From JBFFMO01 sp037968515 (GTDB lineage Bacteria; Myxococcota_A; Bradymonadia; Bradymonadales; Bradymonadaceae), in contig JBBKVQ010000545.1 in the NCBI GenBank assembly GCA_037968515.1, forward strand, positions 1 through 12,263: a DNA stretch of 12,263 nt, in the 5' to 3' direction. A program made the translations under genes and the position numbers. Of the stretch, positions 1-7,746 are shown in pieces (position 1 is the stretch's first letter; every line of letters starts with the position of its first letter). The notes under the pieces are model-generated. The model was not told the origin of the DNA. It saw nothing but the letters and a program-made list of their open reading frames with translations, and did not search any database.

Positions 1-1788
1 TACGGAGAAGTGCTGGTCGCCGGTCGACTTGGTGATATGTTCGACGGCCCAGTACCACAGAAAGCGGAGTTGTCGGCAGTGAGCCAGACCACCGAAAAAG
101 CAACATTCGAACGAACGATATCGCTCGATGATCCATTCATGCGAGACCACGTCTACGAGGGGCACGCGCTGCTCCCCGGCGTCATGGGACTCGAATTCAT
201 GCACGAAGCTGCCCGCGTTTTGGGCCAAGACACGTGGGTTGCGAGCGACGTTCGCTTCGACAAGGCGGTCAAGCTTTTGCGCGACGAACCCGTCACCATC
301 AAAGTGACCGCAGAACGCCGCGAAGACGGCATTCGCGCGTGGGTCGAAACCAACCGCAAGTCCGTCACGGGCCGGCAACTCGACGATATCCACTTCGAAG
401 CTACGTTCTCGCAGACGCCAGAACACGCGCCCCCGCACTGGGTGCTCGATGTGAGTCAGGCGGTTGTCGGGCCGGATCATGACCAGATCTACAGCCGGTT
501 TTTTCATACCGGCGTGTTCAGAGTGCTCGATAAAGTCGCGCTTTTGACCAAGGATTTTGTGGTCGCTCACGGTCATATTCCCGCGACACCACTCATGGAC
601 GGCAAAGACGCAGGTCAAGTTTCGACTCAGCCGTTGCTTACCGAAATGATGTTTCAGGCGATCGGAATCTGGGGAATGGTTCACAAGAACGTGACATCTC
701 TGCCCAATCGCATCAGCTCGTGGGAGCTCTTCCGCACGGTTCAGGCGGGCTCACCGGTTTGCATTCGTGCACTCAAAATCGATGTCACTGACACCCACCT
801 GATTTTTGATGCCGAGGTCCGAGACGAGTTCGGCCACTTGGTGGCGTTTGCGGAAGGCATTGAACTCATCATCCATCAGGCCCTTCCCACCGGGCTGGCC
901 TTTGGTGATTTTGAATTGTCGCGCGGCGACACAATTCAGATGAACGACCCAGAGGCAAGGGCTTGGGTTGCTGACCACGGATTGAAAGTCGAAGATATGC
1001 TGGGCAGTCAGGAACTCGAGTCGTGGACACGATTCTTGAGCGAGCGACGTAAATCCGAGTGGTTTGCCGCGCGAATCGCCGCCAAACGCGGGATCGCGGC
1101 CTGGATTCGCGACGTGCGCGGACTCGCCGCACATCCTCGTGACATCATCATTGATAAGGATGAAAGCAAAGCGCCCTTCCCCACGCTCCGTGGAGCGCTG
1201 GCTCACTACAAAGGGCCGTTGCCACACCTGTCGATCACCCATTCGGGTGGGATAGCCGTGGTTCATGTGGGAACGCGTACAGACATGCGCATTGGCGTAG
1301 ATTTAGAAGCCATCGAAGCGCGTGACTCGTCATTTGCGAACGAATACTTCACAAAAGATGAGCTGAAGCTTGGCGCGTCTTTAGGGCGTGATCAGCAACT
1401 CACCGTGCTTTGGACGATCAAAGAATCGGTGTCAAAGGCTCTCGGCCTTGGACTTCATGTTCGGCTTGCGGAAATCGTGATCGAAAGCCTAGATCTTTCT
1501 CAAGAGCCATGGATTGCAGGTGTACGACTCGACAACGAGGCCAACGACGCGCTGACTGGCTTGAGAGGTAACTCGATGGATGTTCGGCTGTTTAATCTTG
1601 ATACGTTCATCCTCGCCGAAGCCACCTTTGTTGCTTCGGCAGAAGTCGTCTTAAAAGAAGCTATCGTGATCCCTCCCCCAGAGGGTGCACACATGTTCGC
1701 TGCGGTCGCGGCGTTGCTGCATCATAAAGGTCTGCTAAAGACCACGCCGCGAAGCGATGTCGCCGGAGCCAATCATGTATCTCGTTGA
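1..1788 (+). CDS. Iterative-type polyketide synthase, C-terminal part: KR end, dehydratase, phosphopantetheinyl transferase (5' partial)
   Basis: The frame is open from base 1, so this is the C-terminal ~595 residues of a larger protein. Numbering from the GTG codon at position 10, the first ~10 residues (LVAGRLGDM) resemble the end of a ketoreductase-like SDR domain. Residues ~30-300 form a double hot-dog dehydratase with the DHxxxGxxxxPG motif (catalytic His47). The second-half motif is E212-MMF-Q216, with Glu where most PKS dehydratases have Asp. Residues ~370-560 are a Sfp/AcpS-type 4'-phosphopantetheinyl transferase: GVDLE with D431 and E433, then WTIKES with K471 and E472, and K476. A KR-DH-PPTase tail is the order known from enediyne-type (PKSE) iterative synthases, so the enzyme may activate its own acyl carrier domain. 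KS, AT and ACP domains would lie upstream, unseen. The stop overlaps the next start by 14 bp, which suggests translational coupling. Domain calls are firm; the product is unknown. Confidence 0.87.
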   Translation, partial: YGEVLVAGRLGDMFDGPVPQKAELSAVSQTTEKATFERTISLDDPFMRDHVYEGHALLPGVMGLEFMHEAARVLGQDTWVASDVRFDKAVKLLRDEPVTIKVTAERREDGIRAWVETNRKSVTGRQLDDIHFEATFSQTPEHAPPHWVLDVSQAVVGPDHDQIYSRFFHTGVFRVLDKVALLTKDFVVAHGHIPATPLMDGKDAGQVSTQPLLTEMMFQAIGIWGMVHKNVTSLPNRISSWELFRTVQAGSPVCIRALKIDVTDTHLIFDAEVRDEFGHLVAFAEGIELIIHQALPTGLAFGDFELSRGDTIQMNDPEARAWVADHGLKVEDMLGSQELESWTRFLSERRKSEWFAARIAAKRGIAAWIRDVRGLAAHPRDIIIDKDESKAPFPTLRGALAHYKGPLPHLSITHSGGIAVVHVGTRTDMRIGVDLEAIEARDSSFANEYFTKDELKLGASLGRDQQLTVLWTIKESVSKALGLGLHVRLAEIVIESLDLSQEPWIAGVRLDNEANDALTGLRGNSMDVRLFNLDTFILAEATFVASAEVVLKEAIVIPPPEGAHMFAAVAALLHHKGLLKTTPRSDVAGANHVSR

Positions 1789-2278
1789 ACTCGACGGCAA
1801 AGAACAAGCTGTGTCTCTTAAAGAGACAAAACGTGGCGTCTGGACCGCAATGGTGGGCGGCGAGTCGTGGGAAATGCGGCTGCTCGGCCGGGACGCCGAT
1901 GGGAGTGTGATCGTCGTTGTGGACGGCGTCGAGCGGGTATTCGGCATCCACCGCAACGGCTGCGTTGTCCTGTCTCAGGGCGAGCTTTCGGCCACTGTGA
2001 ATGTGATTCCGTCAGCCGATATCGTGCTTGAGCAACTCGGTGCCCGAACGCCCGAAACGACCGCGCAACGGGCGCTTCAGAGTCCAATTACAGGCATTAT
2101 TCTCGACATACTCGTCAAACCTGGACAACCGGTTTTGGCAGGACAACCGCTGGTTGTTGTCGAGGCAATGAAAATGGAAAACACCTTGTCCGCCCCACGC
2201 GACGCGACGATCGGTGCGGTTTCGACCTCACCTGGATCGACGGTTTTCGCAGGCGATGACTTGATTCTATTCGATTGA
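1775..2278 (+). CDS. Biotin carboxyl carrier protein of an acyl-CoA carboxylase
   Basis: A 167-residue protein with a C-terminal biotinyl/lipoyl-type domain (about residues 90-167). It carries the EAMKMEN signature; K133 is the lysine expected to receive biotin from a biotin ligase. The N-terminal ~85 residues are a beta-rich stretch (MYLVELDGKE...) common in short carrier subunits that are separate from the carboxylase. I chose the ATG at 1775 rather than the in-frame ATG at 1757 because GGAG at 1765-1768 lies 6 nt upstream of it and the protein then begins like its relatives. It overlaps the synthase gene by 14 bp and is followed after 10 bp by the carboxyltransferase gene, so the pair should form a carrier/carboxyltransferase module. 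No biotin carboxylase gene is adjacent within the window; that subunit must be encoded elsewhere or upstream. A decarboxylase-type carrier (as in methylmalonyl-CoA decarboxylase) is the main alternative. Confidence 0.88.
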   Translation: MYLVELDGKEQAVSLKETKRGVWTAMVGGESWEMRLLGRDADGSVIVVVDGVERVFGIHRNGCVVLSQGELSATVNVIPSADIVLEQLGARTPETTAQRALQSPITGIILDILVKPGQPVLAGQPLVVVEAMKMENTLSAPRDATIGAVSTSPGSTVFAGDDLILFD

Positions 2279-2288
2279 AGGATCCCCA

Positions 2289-3833
2289 ATGACCACTGAC
2301 CTCAGCAAAATGCCCCCGGGTGAATCATCGCTCGGCGAAATCTCCGACGCGCGCGAAGAAGTGAGAGAGCGCGCCAAAGGAATTTCAGTCGCACGACGAC
2401 GCCTTGAGCTGCTGTTCGACGAAGGCTCGATGGAAGAAATCGGCGCCGAAGTCCTGCATCGTTCTTACGACTTTGGGCTCGATAAGAAGCGTATCGCCGG
2501 CGACGGCGTCATCACTGCGTGCGGCCTCGTGGACGGGCGCCCCGTCTACGCCTCGTCGCAGGACAAGACCGTTCTTGGCGGCAGTTTAGGTGAGGCACAT
2601 GCGATGAAAATCGCGCGCCTGCAGGACCTCGCACTCAAGTCGGGAGCCCCTTTTATTGCCATCAACGACTCTGGCGGTGCCCGAATTCAAGAGGGCGTGG
2701 ATTCACTGGCTGGTTACGGCGAGATTTTCCGCCGAAACGTCAAATCCAGCGGCGTGATCCCGCAGATCAGTTTGATTATGGGGCCTTGTGCCGGCGGCGC
2801 CGTGTACTCCCCTGCCCTCACTGACTTTGTAGGCATGGTCGACGGGTCAAGCTACATGTTCCTCACGGGCCCCAAAGTGGTCAAAACGGTGACGTTCGAG
2901 GACGTGACTGTCGAGGAACTCGGCGGTGGGCGAACTCACACCAAAGGAACCGGCGTTTCGCATTTCCTTTGGAACGACGACCGCGAAGCCATCCTCGAAC
3001 TTCGTAAGCTGTTGTCCTATCTGCCTTCAAACAACAAAGAAAAGCCGCCCTACATTGAAAGCCGAGACAACGTCGACCGCATGGACACTGAGTTCCACAA
3101 GGTTGTCCCAGCGGACCCGCGAAAACCCTACGATGTGCGAAAGCTTATCGATTTGGTGGTTGACCACGAATCCTTTTTTGAAGTGCAGGACCAGTGGGCG
3201 CAAAACATCGTGATTGGCTTCGCCCGGCTCGACGGCAACGTGGTCGGCATCATCGCCAATCAGCCGTTCTTTTTGGCCGGCGTTCTCGACATCGATTCAA
3301 GCCGCAAGGCCGCACGTTTCATCCGAACCTGTAACGCCTTCAATATTCCGTTGGTCACGCTTGTCGACGTCCCAGGATTCCTCCCTGGCCTTCACCAAGA
3401 GCGCGGGGCCGTGATCGATCACGGTGCAAAGCTGCTCTATGCCTATTGCGAAGCCACGGTGCCAAAACTCTCGGTCATCGTTCGTAAGGCTTATGGTGGG
3501 GCGTACATCGTGATGAGTTCCAAACATGTCGGTGGAGACATCAACCTGGCTTGGCCATCGGCTGAAATCGCCGTGATGGGCGCAGCAGGCGCGGTCGAAG
3601 TGCTGAATCATCGGGAAATCGCTGCGGCGGACGACTCGGTGGCTAAAACCGAAGAACTCAAGCAAGCTTACGAAGACAAATTCCTCAATCCCAACGTCGC
3701 GGCTTCACGCGGTTACTTGGACGCTGTGATTGAACCCCATGAGACTCGCCATAAATTGATTCGCTTCTTGAAAGTGCTTCAGAATAAAGACGAGGAAATG
3801 CCGTGGAAACGGAACGGAAACATGCCCACCTGA
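2289..3833 (+). CDS. Acyl-CoA carboxylase carboxyltransferase (beta) subunit, PccB/MmdA family
   Basis: A 514-residue protein, full length for the family (about 510-530), with fused N and C crotonase-fold halves (about 1-260 and 261-514). It transfers carboxyl from carboxybiotin to an acyl-CoA in the cytoplasm. The N-half oxyanion-hole motif is GPCAGGA (G169-G170) and the C-half motif is GGAY (G403-G404-A405); DSGGARIQEG and NLAWP are also family hallmarks. There is no N-terminal zinc ribbon, which sets it apart from E. coli-type AccD. Residue 407, just after GGAY, is Ile. In actinobacterial enzymes the matching position is Asp in propionyl-CoA carboxylases and Ile in an acetyl-CoA-accepting enzyme, so acetyl-CoA may be accepted here (inference). 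Ribosome binding site GAAGGA (2277-2282) overlaps the upstream stop. It is the last gene of the operon, followed by a strong terminator. MmdA-type decarboxylase is possible, but no membrane subunit gene is nearby. Confidence 0.92.
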   Translation: MTTDLSKMPPGESSLGEISDAREEVRERAKGISVARRRLELLFDEGSMEEIGAEVLHRSYDFGLDKKRIAGDGVITACGLVDGRPVYASSQDKTVLGGSLGEAHAMKIARLQDLALKSGAPFIAINDSGGARIQEGVDSLAGYGEIFRRNVKSSGVIPQISLIMGPCAGGAVYSPALTDFVGMVDGSSYMFLTGPKVVKTVTFEDVTVEELGGGRTHTKGTGVSHFLWNDDREAILELRKLLSYLPSNNKEKPPYIESRDNVDRMDTEFHKVVPADPRKPYDVRKLIDLVVDHESFFEVQDQWAQNIVIGFARLDGNVVGIIANQPFFLAGVLDIDSSRKAARFIRTCNAFNIPLVTLVDVPGFLPGLHQERGAVIDHGAKLLYAYCEATVPKLSVIVRKAYGGAYIVMSSKHVGGDINLAWPSAEIAVMGAAGAVEVLNHREIAAADDSVAKTEELKQAYEDKFLNPNVAASRGYLDAVIEPHETRHKLIRFLKVLQNKDEEMPWKRNGNMPT

Positions 3834-3857
3834 AGGTTACTTGATAGCCCTCAAATC

Positions 3858-3889
3858 AAAAACGCGCCCACCTCGGCGCGTTTTTTTTT
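3858..3889 (+). terminator. Rho-independent terminator, probably bidirectional
   Basis: The 8-bp stem AACGCGCC (3861-3868) / GGCGCGTT (3875-3882) has a 6-nt loop and is followed by nine T (3881-3889), 25 bp after the carboxyltransferase stop. Five A on the left side (3858-3862) give a T-tract on the other strand, so it can also stop transcripts coming from the minus-strand lipoprotein gene. Confidence 0.9.
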
Positions 3890-3946
3890 GACGCACGCGA
3901 GCGTGTTCCGGAGACGGCTTCGAGCACACCCCGTCATGCAAACGGC

Positions 3947-3978
3947 AAAAAAAAGCGCCACCTGGTACCAGGTGACGC
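3947..3978 (-). terminator. Rho-independent terminator of the lipoprotein gene
   Basis: Read on the minus strand, a 10-bp stem GCGTCACCTG / CAGGTGGCGC closes a GTAC loop and is followed by eight T (3954 down to 3947). One pair is G-U in the minus-strand RNA but would be C-A on the plus strand, so the structure is built for the minus direction. It lies 27 bp after the lipoprotein stop codon and next to the bidirectional terminator at 3858-3889. Confidence 0.85.
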
Positions 3979-4005
3979 GTGAGTCGAAGGCTTAACTCGT
4001 CCCGA

Positions 4006-7000
4006 CTAGTTGCAGGTTTCCAAAGGCGCGACGCCAAATCCACTTGTGTCGCCGTTTGGCAACGCGGTGAAATAATCGGCCACAAGGAAAGCTCCCAAGC
4101 CGTCGTAAGGCGTGAAATTGCAGCGCGACAGAGTCTGGTCTTTCCAGATTTCTGAGGCAGGACGTGTATTCGTTTGGCCAAAAGCATCCACCACAGCGTC
4201 GGTAGCCTTCTCGAACGTGCCATTGGTGTTGATGTCACGGAACAGTATGAGCCGGTCATCACCGTTGAAATTAGCGACTGTGGGCAGCGCCACATCGCAA
4301 TTGCTGACGATGCCTGGCAGGGGGTCGGTCGCGCTGGCCGATTTCGACCGGCAGAACGTGGCAACATCGCCGGCAGCGACGGTGGTCGACAGCGCAGAAG
4401 AGGCCGAACATGTCGTGGCAGCGTTGCTGACCAGACAAATTCCATACTCCGTCAAATCAATTGGGGCACCCGAGCAGTTCAGGATCTCAAACGCCTTATT
4501 ATTGCTGCCGCTGCCTTCGATGATCTCCGAGATGATCAGGCAATTTGCCGAAGGTTCGATGATGTTCACCGTGGCCATGACGGTCGAGGTGAGTGTCGCC
4601 GAAATCATGCCCGTGCCGCCCATCGCAGGCGCCGTGACCATGAAGTCCGCCGAGATATCGCCTTCAGCAACAGTGACGGTTGCGGGCGCTGTGAGCCCAC
4701 CAGAAGCCGCAAGAGTTACAACAACTCCACCGGTTCCTGCCGGAACACTCAACGAAACACGAACCACGCCAGTCTGGTTCACCACGATGTCTTGCGACGC
4801 AGGGGTCAACGACGCGACATCGCGAGGGGTCGTATTATCGTAAACGGTCACATTGGCCGTGAACATATCTGCGTCCAAAGCCGCCGTCACAGTCCCAGTG
4901 CCCAAAAGCAGCCCCGTCAAAGGAACCGAGGCGCCTGACTGACCGCTCGCGATCGTGACCGTGGCTGGCCCCGTAACCTGACCGGTATAGGTCAGGGTCA
5001 CAATGGTATCCACGAGTGCTCCACCGGACAGTTTGATCTCCAGCGCTGGTGTTGAGCTTCCGGTGGCCCCGGCTTCAACAAAAACCTGAGAAGGAGCAAG
5101 AGACACAAGGCTCGGCGGACCAGTCAAAATATCGTTTTCGTTTCTCGGCTCGATCTTTGTGTTCGAAAATCCGAAATGCAACATGCCAGTGATGCTCGAG
5201 AACATCTCACCCACGGCGGGACGAGCCGGAACGGCGTACAGGATGTCATCAACTCGCAAGCCATCAACCGACCATTCTTGGAAATCCGAAGGGGCGTCAG
5301 GGTTGGCGCTTGTGACCGTGACGTCACGCACGCGAATGAGCTGGCCCTGCAAGGTCGATGCTTTAGCGCCGCCCACAACGACTTCAACCGGAGTGACGTC
5401 AATAGGGTTTGGAATCGCCACACCCATCGCGGTGACCTGCGCGCTTGCAAGAGAATCCATCTGAACCGCGCCACCAAACTCCGAGACGTTTCCAACGAGG
5501 GTAATCACGCTGCCAACCGTTGGTGCAGTCATCACGGCGCCGTTGCCAGCGTAGACCTGAAGACCACTGTTATCGATACCAGCAAACGGGGTCGAACCTG
5601 GGTTCACCTGAACAAAGAATGTCGTTCCGCTGGCAGCCGTCACCAGCGCGTCGGTGATTTGCACCAACGACCCTACGGCGTTGGCCCCGCTGCGAATTTT
5701 GTAAATGGTGGTTGGACAATACAGCGCGGTGCTGTTGTCAAAACCGGGGCATGTATCGCAAACATCGCCAATACCGTCGTTGTCCTCGTCAAGCTGGTCC
5801 GTGTTTGGAGCCGTTGGGCAATTGTCGAGCAGGTTTGGCACGCCGTCGCTGTCCCGGTCATCTGGATCATACATGGCGCACGTCGCTCCTTCAGTGAGCG
5901 GACAAACGTCGCATTCATCGCCCGTAGAGTCGGCGTCAAAGTCGGCTTGGCCGGCTGTATCAAGTGGGCGTACCGGATTGAACTGTGCTGGACAGATGTC
6001 GTCGACGTCGTTGATGCCGTCTCCGTCACTGTCTGCGGGCGATGTCAAGCCGTCGAATTCGTCTGGGCGGCTTGGGACACATGATGGCTCCGATGGAGGC
6101 GTTCCACAGAAGAACGGGCCGTAGGCCGTCTGCGGAAGTGCTCCCCGAATCTCAGCGATGGTTTTGCCGGTGTCCCGTTTTGCGCAGACACGTCGGTCCT
6201 GCTGGCAAACCGACAGGGTCTCGCACTGATCGAGCTCCGCGGCAGGAACCAGAGCTTCGATGATATTTGCGTCACCAACCAAGGGTTTTCCGCCACGCAG
6301 AACCAGTGCCGTCTGAGTCGTATCCGCCTCAATCACGGCGCGATAACCAGTGCGTCCAATTCGTGCGAATAGTGCAAGGTCGGCAACACGGCCTGGGCGA
6401 ATCGAACCGATTTGGTCGTCAGCTCCCATCGCAATCGCTCCGTTGATCGTGGCCATCTGCCAAAGTTCTTTGTCGGACAAAAGCCCGCCATATTGATCGC
6501 GATTTAGGCCGTCGGCACACTTGAGTTCGCGCAACATTGTGGCCGATCCGCTCGGCGACCAGTCGGTCCCCATCGCGATCGTCACCCCAAATCTACGGAA
6601 AAGCGGAATTCGAGCCGTCATGCCGTAAAGGCTGACGTTTGAACGAGGTGACCAGATGAGCTTTGCGCCATTCGCGGCGATATCCGCGATGTCATCGGCA
6701 TTCAGACCCACACCATGAACGATCGCGGTGTTGGCCTCGATCAAGTCCTTGCCGCTTCCGCCCGAAAGGCAAAGGTATTCGTTACGGGCTTCAGCATCGA
6801 TGCCTTCGGAGACGTGGGGCATGTAGATCCCCGAATCCAAGGACGAAACAGGGGCGATCGATGGATAAGCACAACCGGTCGAAATCAAACCTCCGTCGCT
6901 GTCCCCAAGCGGGAACGTGTCGTAATCGACATCCACGCCGCTAAGGCCTTCAAGATTTGCTGTACGGTCTAGATTTCGAACAAAACCGTTCGTTCCGCCG

Positions 7001-7650
7001 CTCCCTGCCATACTGGTCGTACCCGTAAGCAAATTTCGAAGCTCTACAAATAGCAGTGCTTCGGTGCTGTTGTTCGAAGGCGAAGAAATTCTATTATGCC
7101 CACGAATCCCCTTGCGCCAGTCATGGCGGTGTTCGTAACGCTCGTCTGTCGGCGCGGGAGTCAATGTCGAGAAAGTGATGTGCTCATGCGCGTTGATGAG
7201 TCCTGGCGACAACACAGCGTCTGCACAGGAAATCTTGGCCGCTGCGGCAGCTGTGGGCACGGTCGCGCAATCACAACCTGTGCACGTGATAATGCCCGAA
7301 TCGTCAATAAGGACATATCCATTTTCATAAATGGTGTCGTCCGCGAGCACTTCTCCGACATGCAGAAGGACGCCAGATGTGCCCGGTGCTGCATCGCAAA
7401 GGCCCGAAGCCGCGACCGGAACAACCGTCGGGCAGATTTCGCGAGGATCGACGACCGTCATGTCTGGGTCGGCATCCATCCCCATATCTGGCTGGCCGTC
7501 ATCGGTTCCAAGGTCTGGAAGCGTCGAATCCGACTGGGCGTCCATCCCTACGTCCGCACCGGGATCGTTGTTTGAGGGGTCGTCGTCGGAACAGGCCGTG
7601 AAACCGATTACCAACAAAGTAAAGATCCACATAAATCGTTTGGACATCAT
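4006..7650 (-). CDS. Large lipoprotein: amidohydrolase plus TSP3 repeats, OB-fold-like, Ig-like and lamin-tail domains
   Basis: 1214 residues. A signal peptide ends in the lipobox-like GFTAC (C20), followed by an Asp-rich low-complexity linker (21-68), so the protein should be lipid-anchored outside the inner membrane. Residues ~94-455 are a COG0402-like metal-dependent amidohydrolase: metal site HEH (H155, H157), H279 (HVSEG), H312 (VHG) and D363 (GTDW). The HxPxSN-type motif reads W333-SPRSN, so the His usually found there is Trp. Four Ca-binding-type thrombospondin type 3 repeats follow (538-635, DxDxDG...CP), then an OB-fold-like region of the kind seen in YhcR-type nucleases (648-840), two tandem Ig-like repeats (about 848-936 and 944-1030, each with PATVT), and a lamin-tail domain (1037-1205, ISEI-EGSG-NKAFEI). 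Many Cys fit an oxidising compartment. Two ATGs start the gene (7650, 7647); GGAG is better spaced for 7647. Substrate unknown. Domain borders are estimates by eye; the OB-fold call is the weakest. Confidence 0.88.
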   Translation of the reverse strand: MMSKRFMWIFTLLVIGFTACSDDDPSNNDPGADVGMDAQSDSTLPDLGTDDGQPDMGMDADPDMTVVDPREICPTVVPVAASGLCDAAPGTSGVLLHVGEVLADDTIYENGYVLIDDSGIITCTGCDCATVPTAAAAAKISCADAVLSPGLINAHEHITFSTLTPAPTDERYEHRHDWRKGIRGHNRISSPSNNSTEALLFVELRNLLTGTTSMAGSGGTNGFVRNLDRTANLEGLSGVDVDYDTFPLGDSDGGLISTGCAYPSIAPVSSLDSGIYMPHVSEGIDAEARNEYLCLSGGSGKDLIEANTAIVHGVGLNADDIADIAANGAKLIWSPRSNVSLYGMTARIPLFRRFGVTIAMGTDWSPSGSATMLRELKCADGLNRDQYGGLLSDKELWQMATINGAIAMGADDQIGSIRPGRVADLALFARIGRTGYRAVIEADTTQTALVLRGGKPLVGDANIIEALVPAAELDQCETLSVCQQDRRVCAKRDTGKTIAEIRGALPQTAYGPFFCGTPPSEPSCVPSRPDEFDGLTSPADSDGDGINDVDDICPAQFNPVRPLDTAGQADFDADSTGDECDVCPLTEGATCAMYDPDDRDSDGVPNLLDNCPTAPNTDQLDEDNDGIGDVCDTCPGFDNSTALYCPTTIYKIRSGANAVGSLVQITDALVTAASGTTFFVQVNPGSTPFAGIDNSGLQVYAGNGAVMTAPTVGSVITLVGNVSEFGGAVQMDSLASAQVTAMGVAIPNPIDVTPVEVVVGGAKASTLQGQLIRVRDVTVTSANPDAPSDFQEWSVDGLRVDDILYAVPARPAVGEMFSSITGMLHFGFSNTKIEPRNENDILTGPPSLVSLAPSQVFVEAGATGSSTPALEIKLSGGALVDTIVTLTYTGQVTGPATVTIASGQSGASVPLTGLLLGTGTVTAALDADMFTANVTVYDNTTPRDVASLTPASQDIVVNQTGVVRVSLSVPAGTGGVVVTLAASGGLTAPATVTVAEGDISADFMVTAPAMGGTGMISATLTSTVMATVNIIEPSANCLIISEIIEGSGSNNKAFEILNCSGAPIDLTEYGICLVSNAATTCSASSALSTTVAAGDVATFCRSKSASATDPLPGIVSNCDVALPTVANFNGDDRLILFRDINTNGTFEKATDAVVDAFGQTNTRPASEIWKDQTLSRCNFTPYDGLGAFLVADYFTALPNGDTSGFGVAPLETCN

Positions 7651-7709
7651 CTCTCCATCAAGTGTCTTGGCAACTTGTACTCGAAAACTCCGGAGAGTTC
7701 AGCGACAAG

Positions 7710-7720
7710 TTCGTGACGAA
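7710..7720. repeat. Short palindrome in the gap before the lipoprotein gene
   Basis: TTCGT-G-ACGAA is an 11-bp perfect inverted repeat in the 96-bp gap (7651-7746) between the phosphotransferase stop and the lipoprotein start. A second weak inverted repeat, AACTC/GAGTT with a 4-nt spacer, lies nearer the gene (about 7685-7698). Either could be an operator or a weak hairpin. I found no convincing -35/-10 pair in this gap, so whether the lipoprotein gene has its own promoter is open. Confidence 0.3.
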
Positions 7721-7746
7721 ACGTTGACAGAAATTGCGCACGATTA

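Noticed and set aside
3894..3905. CACGC-GA-GCGTG inverted repeat between the two terminators
   Set aside because: Five-bp arms with a 2-nt spacer and no T-tract; too short to call a site by itself in GC-rich DNA.
4112..4938. Two overlapping plus-strand frames of 243 and 254 codons
   Set aside because: Antisense to the lamin-tail and Ig-like repeats; low-complexity or Arg-rich translations without family features.
5731..6036. Short repeated motifs that might suggest a tandem DNA repeat
   Set aside because: They encode the DxDxDG...CP pattern of thrombospondin type 3 repeats; the repetition is at the protein level.
5176..6084. 302-codon open frame on the plus strand inside the lipoprotein gene
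   Set aside because: It is antisense to the OB-like and TSP3 regions of a well-supported protein, has no recognisable domain and no ribosome binding site. The open frame follows from the codon bias of the opposite strand.
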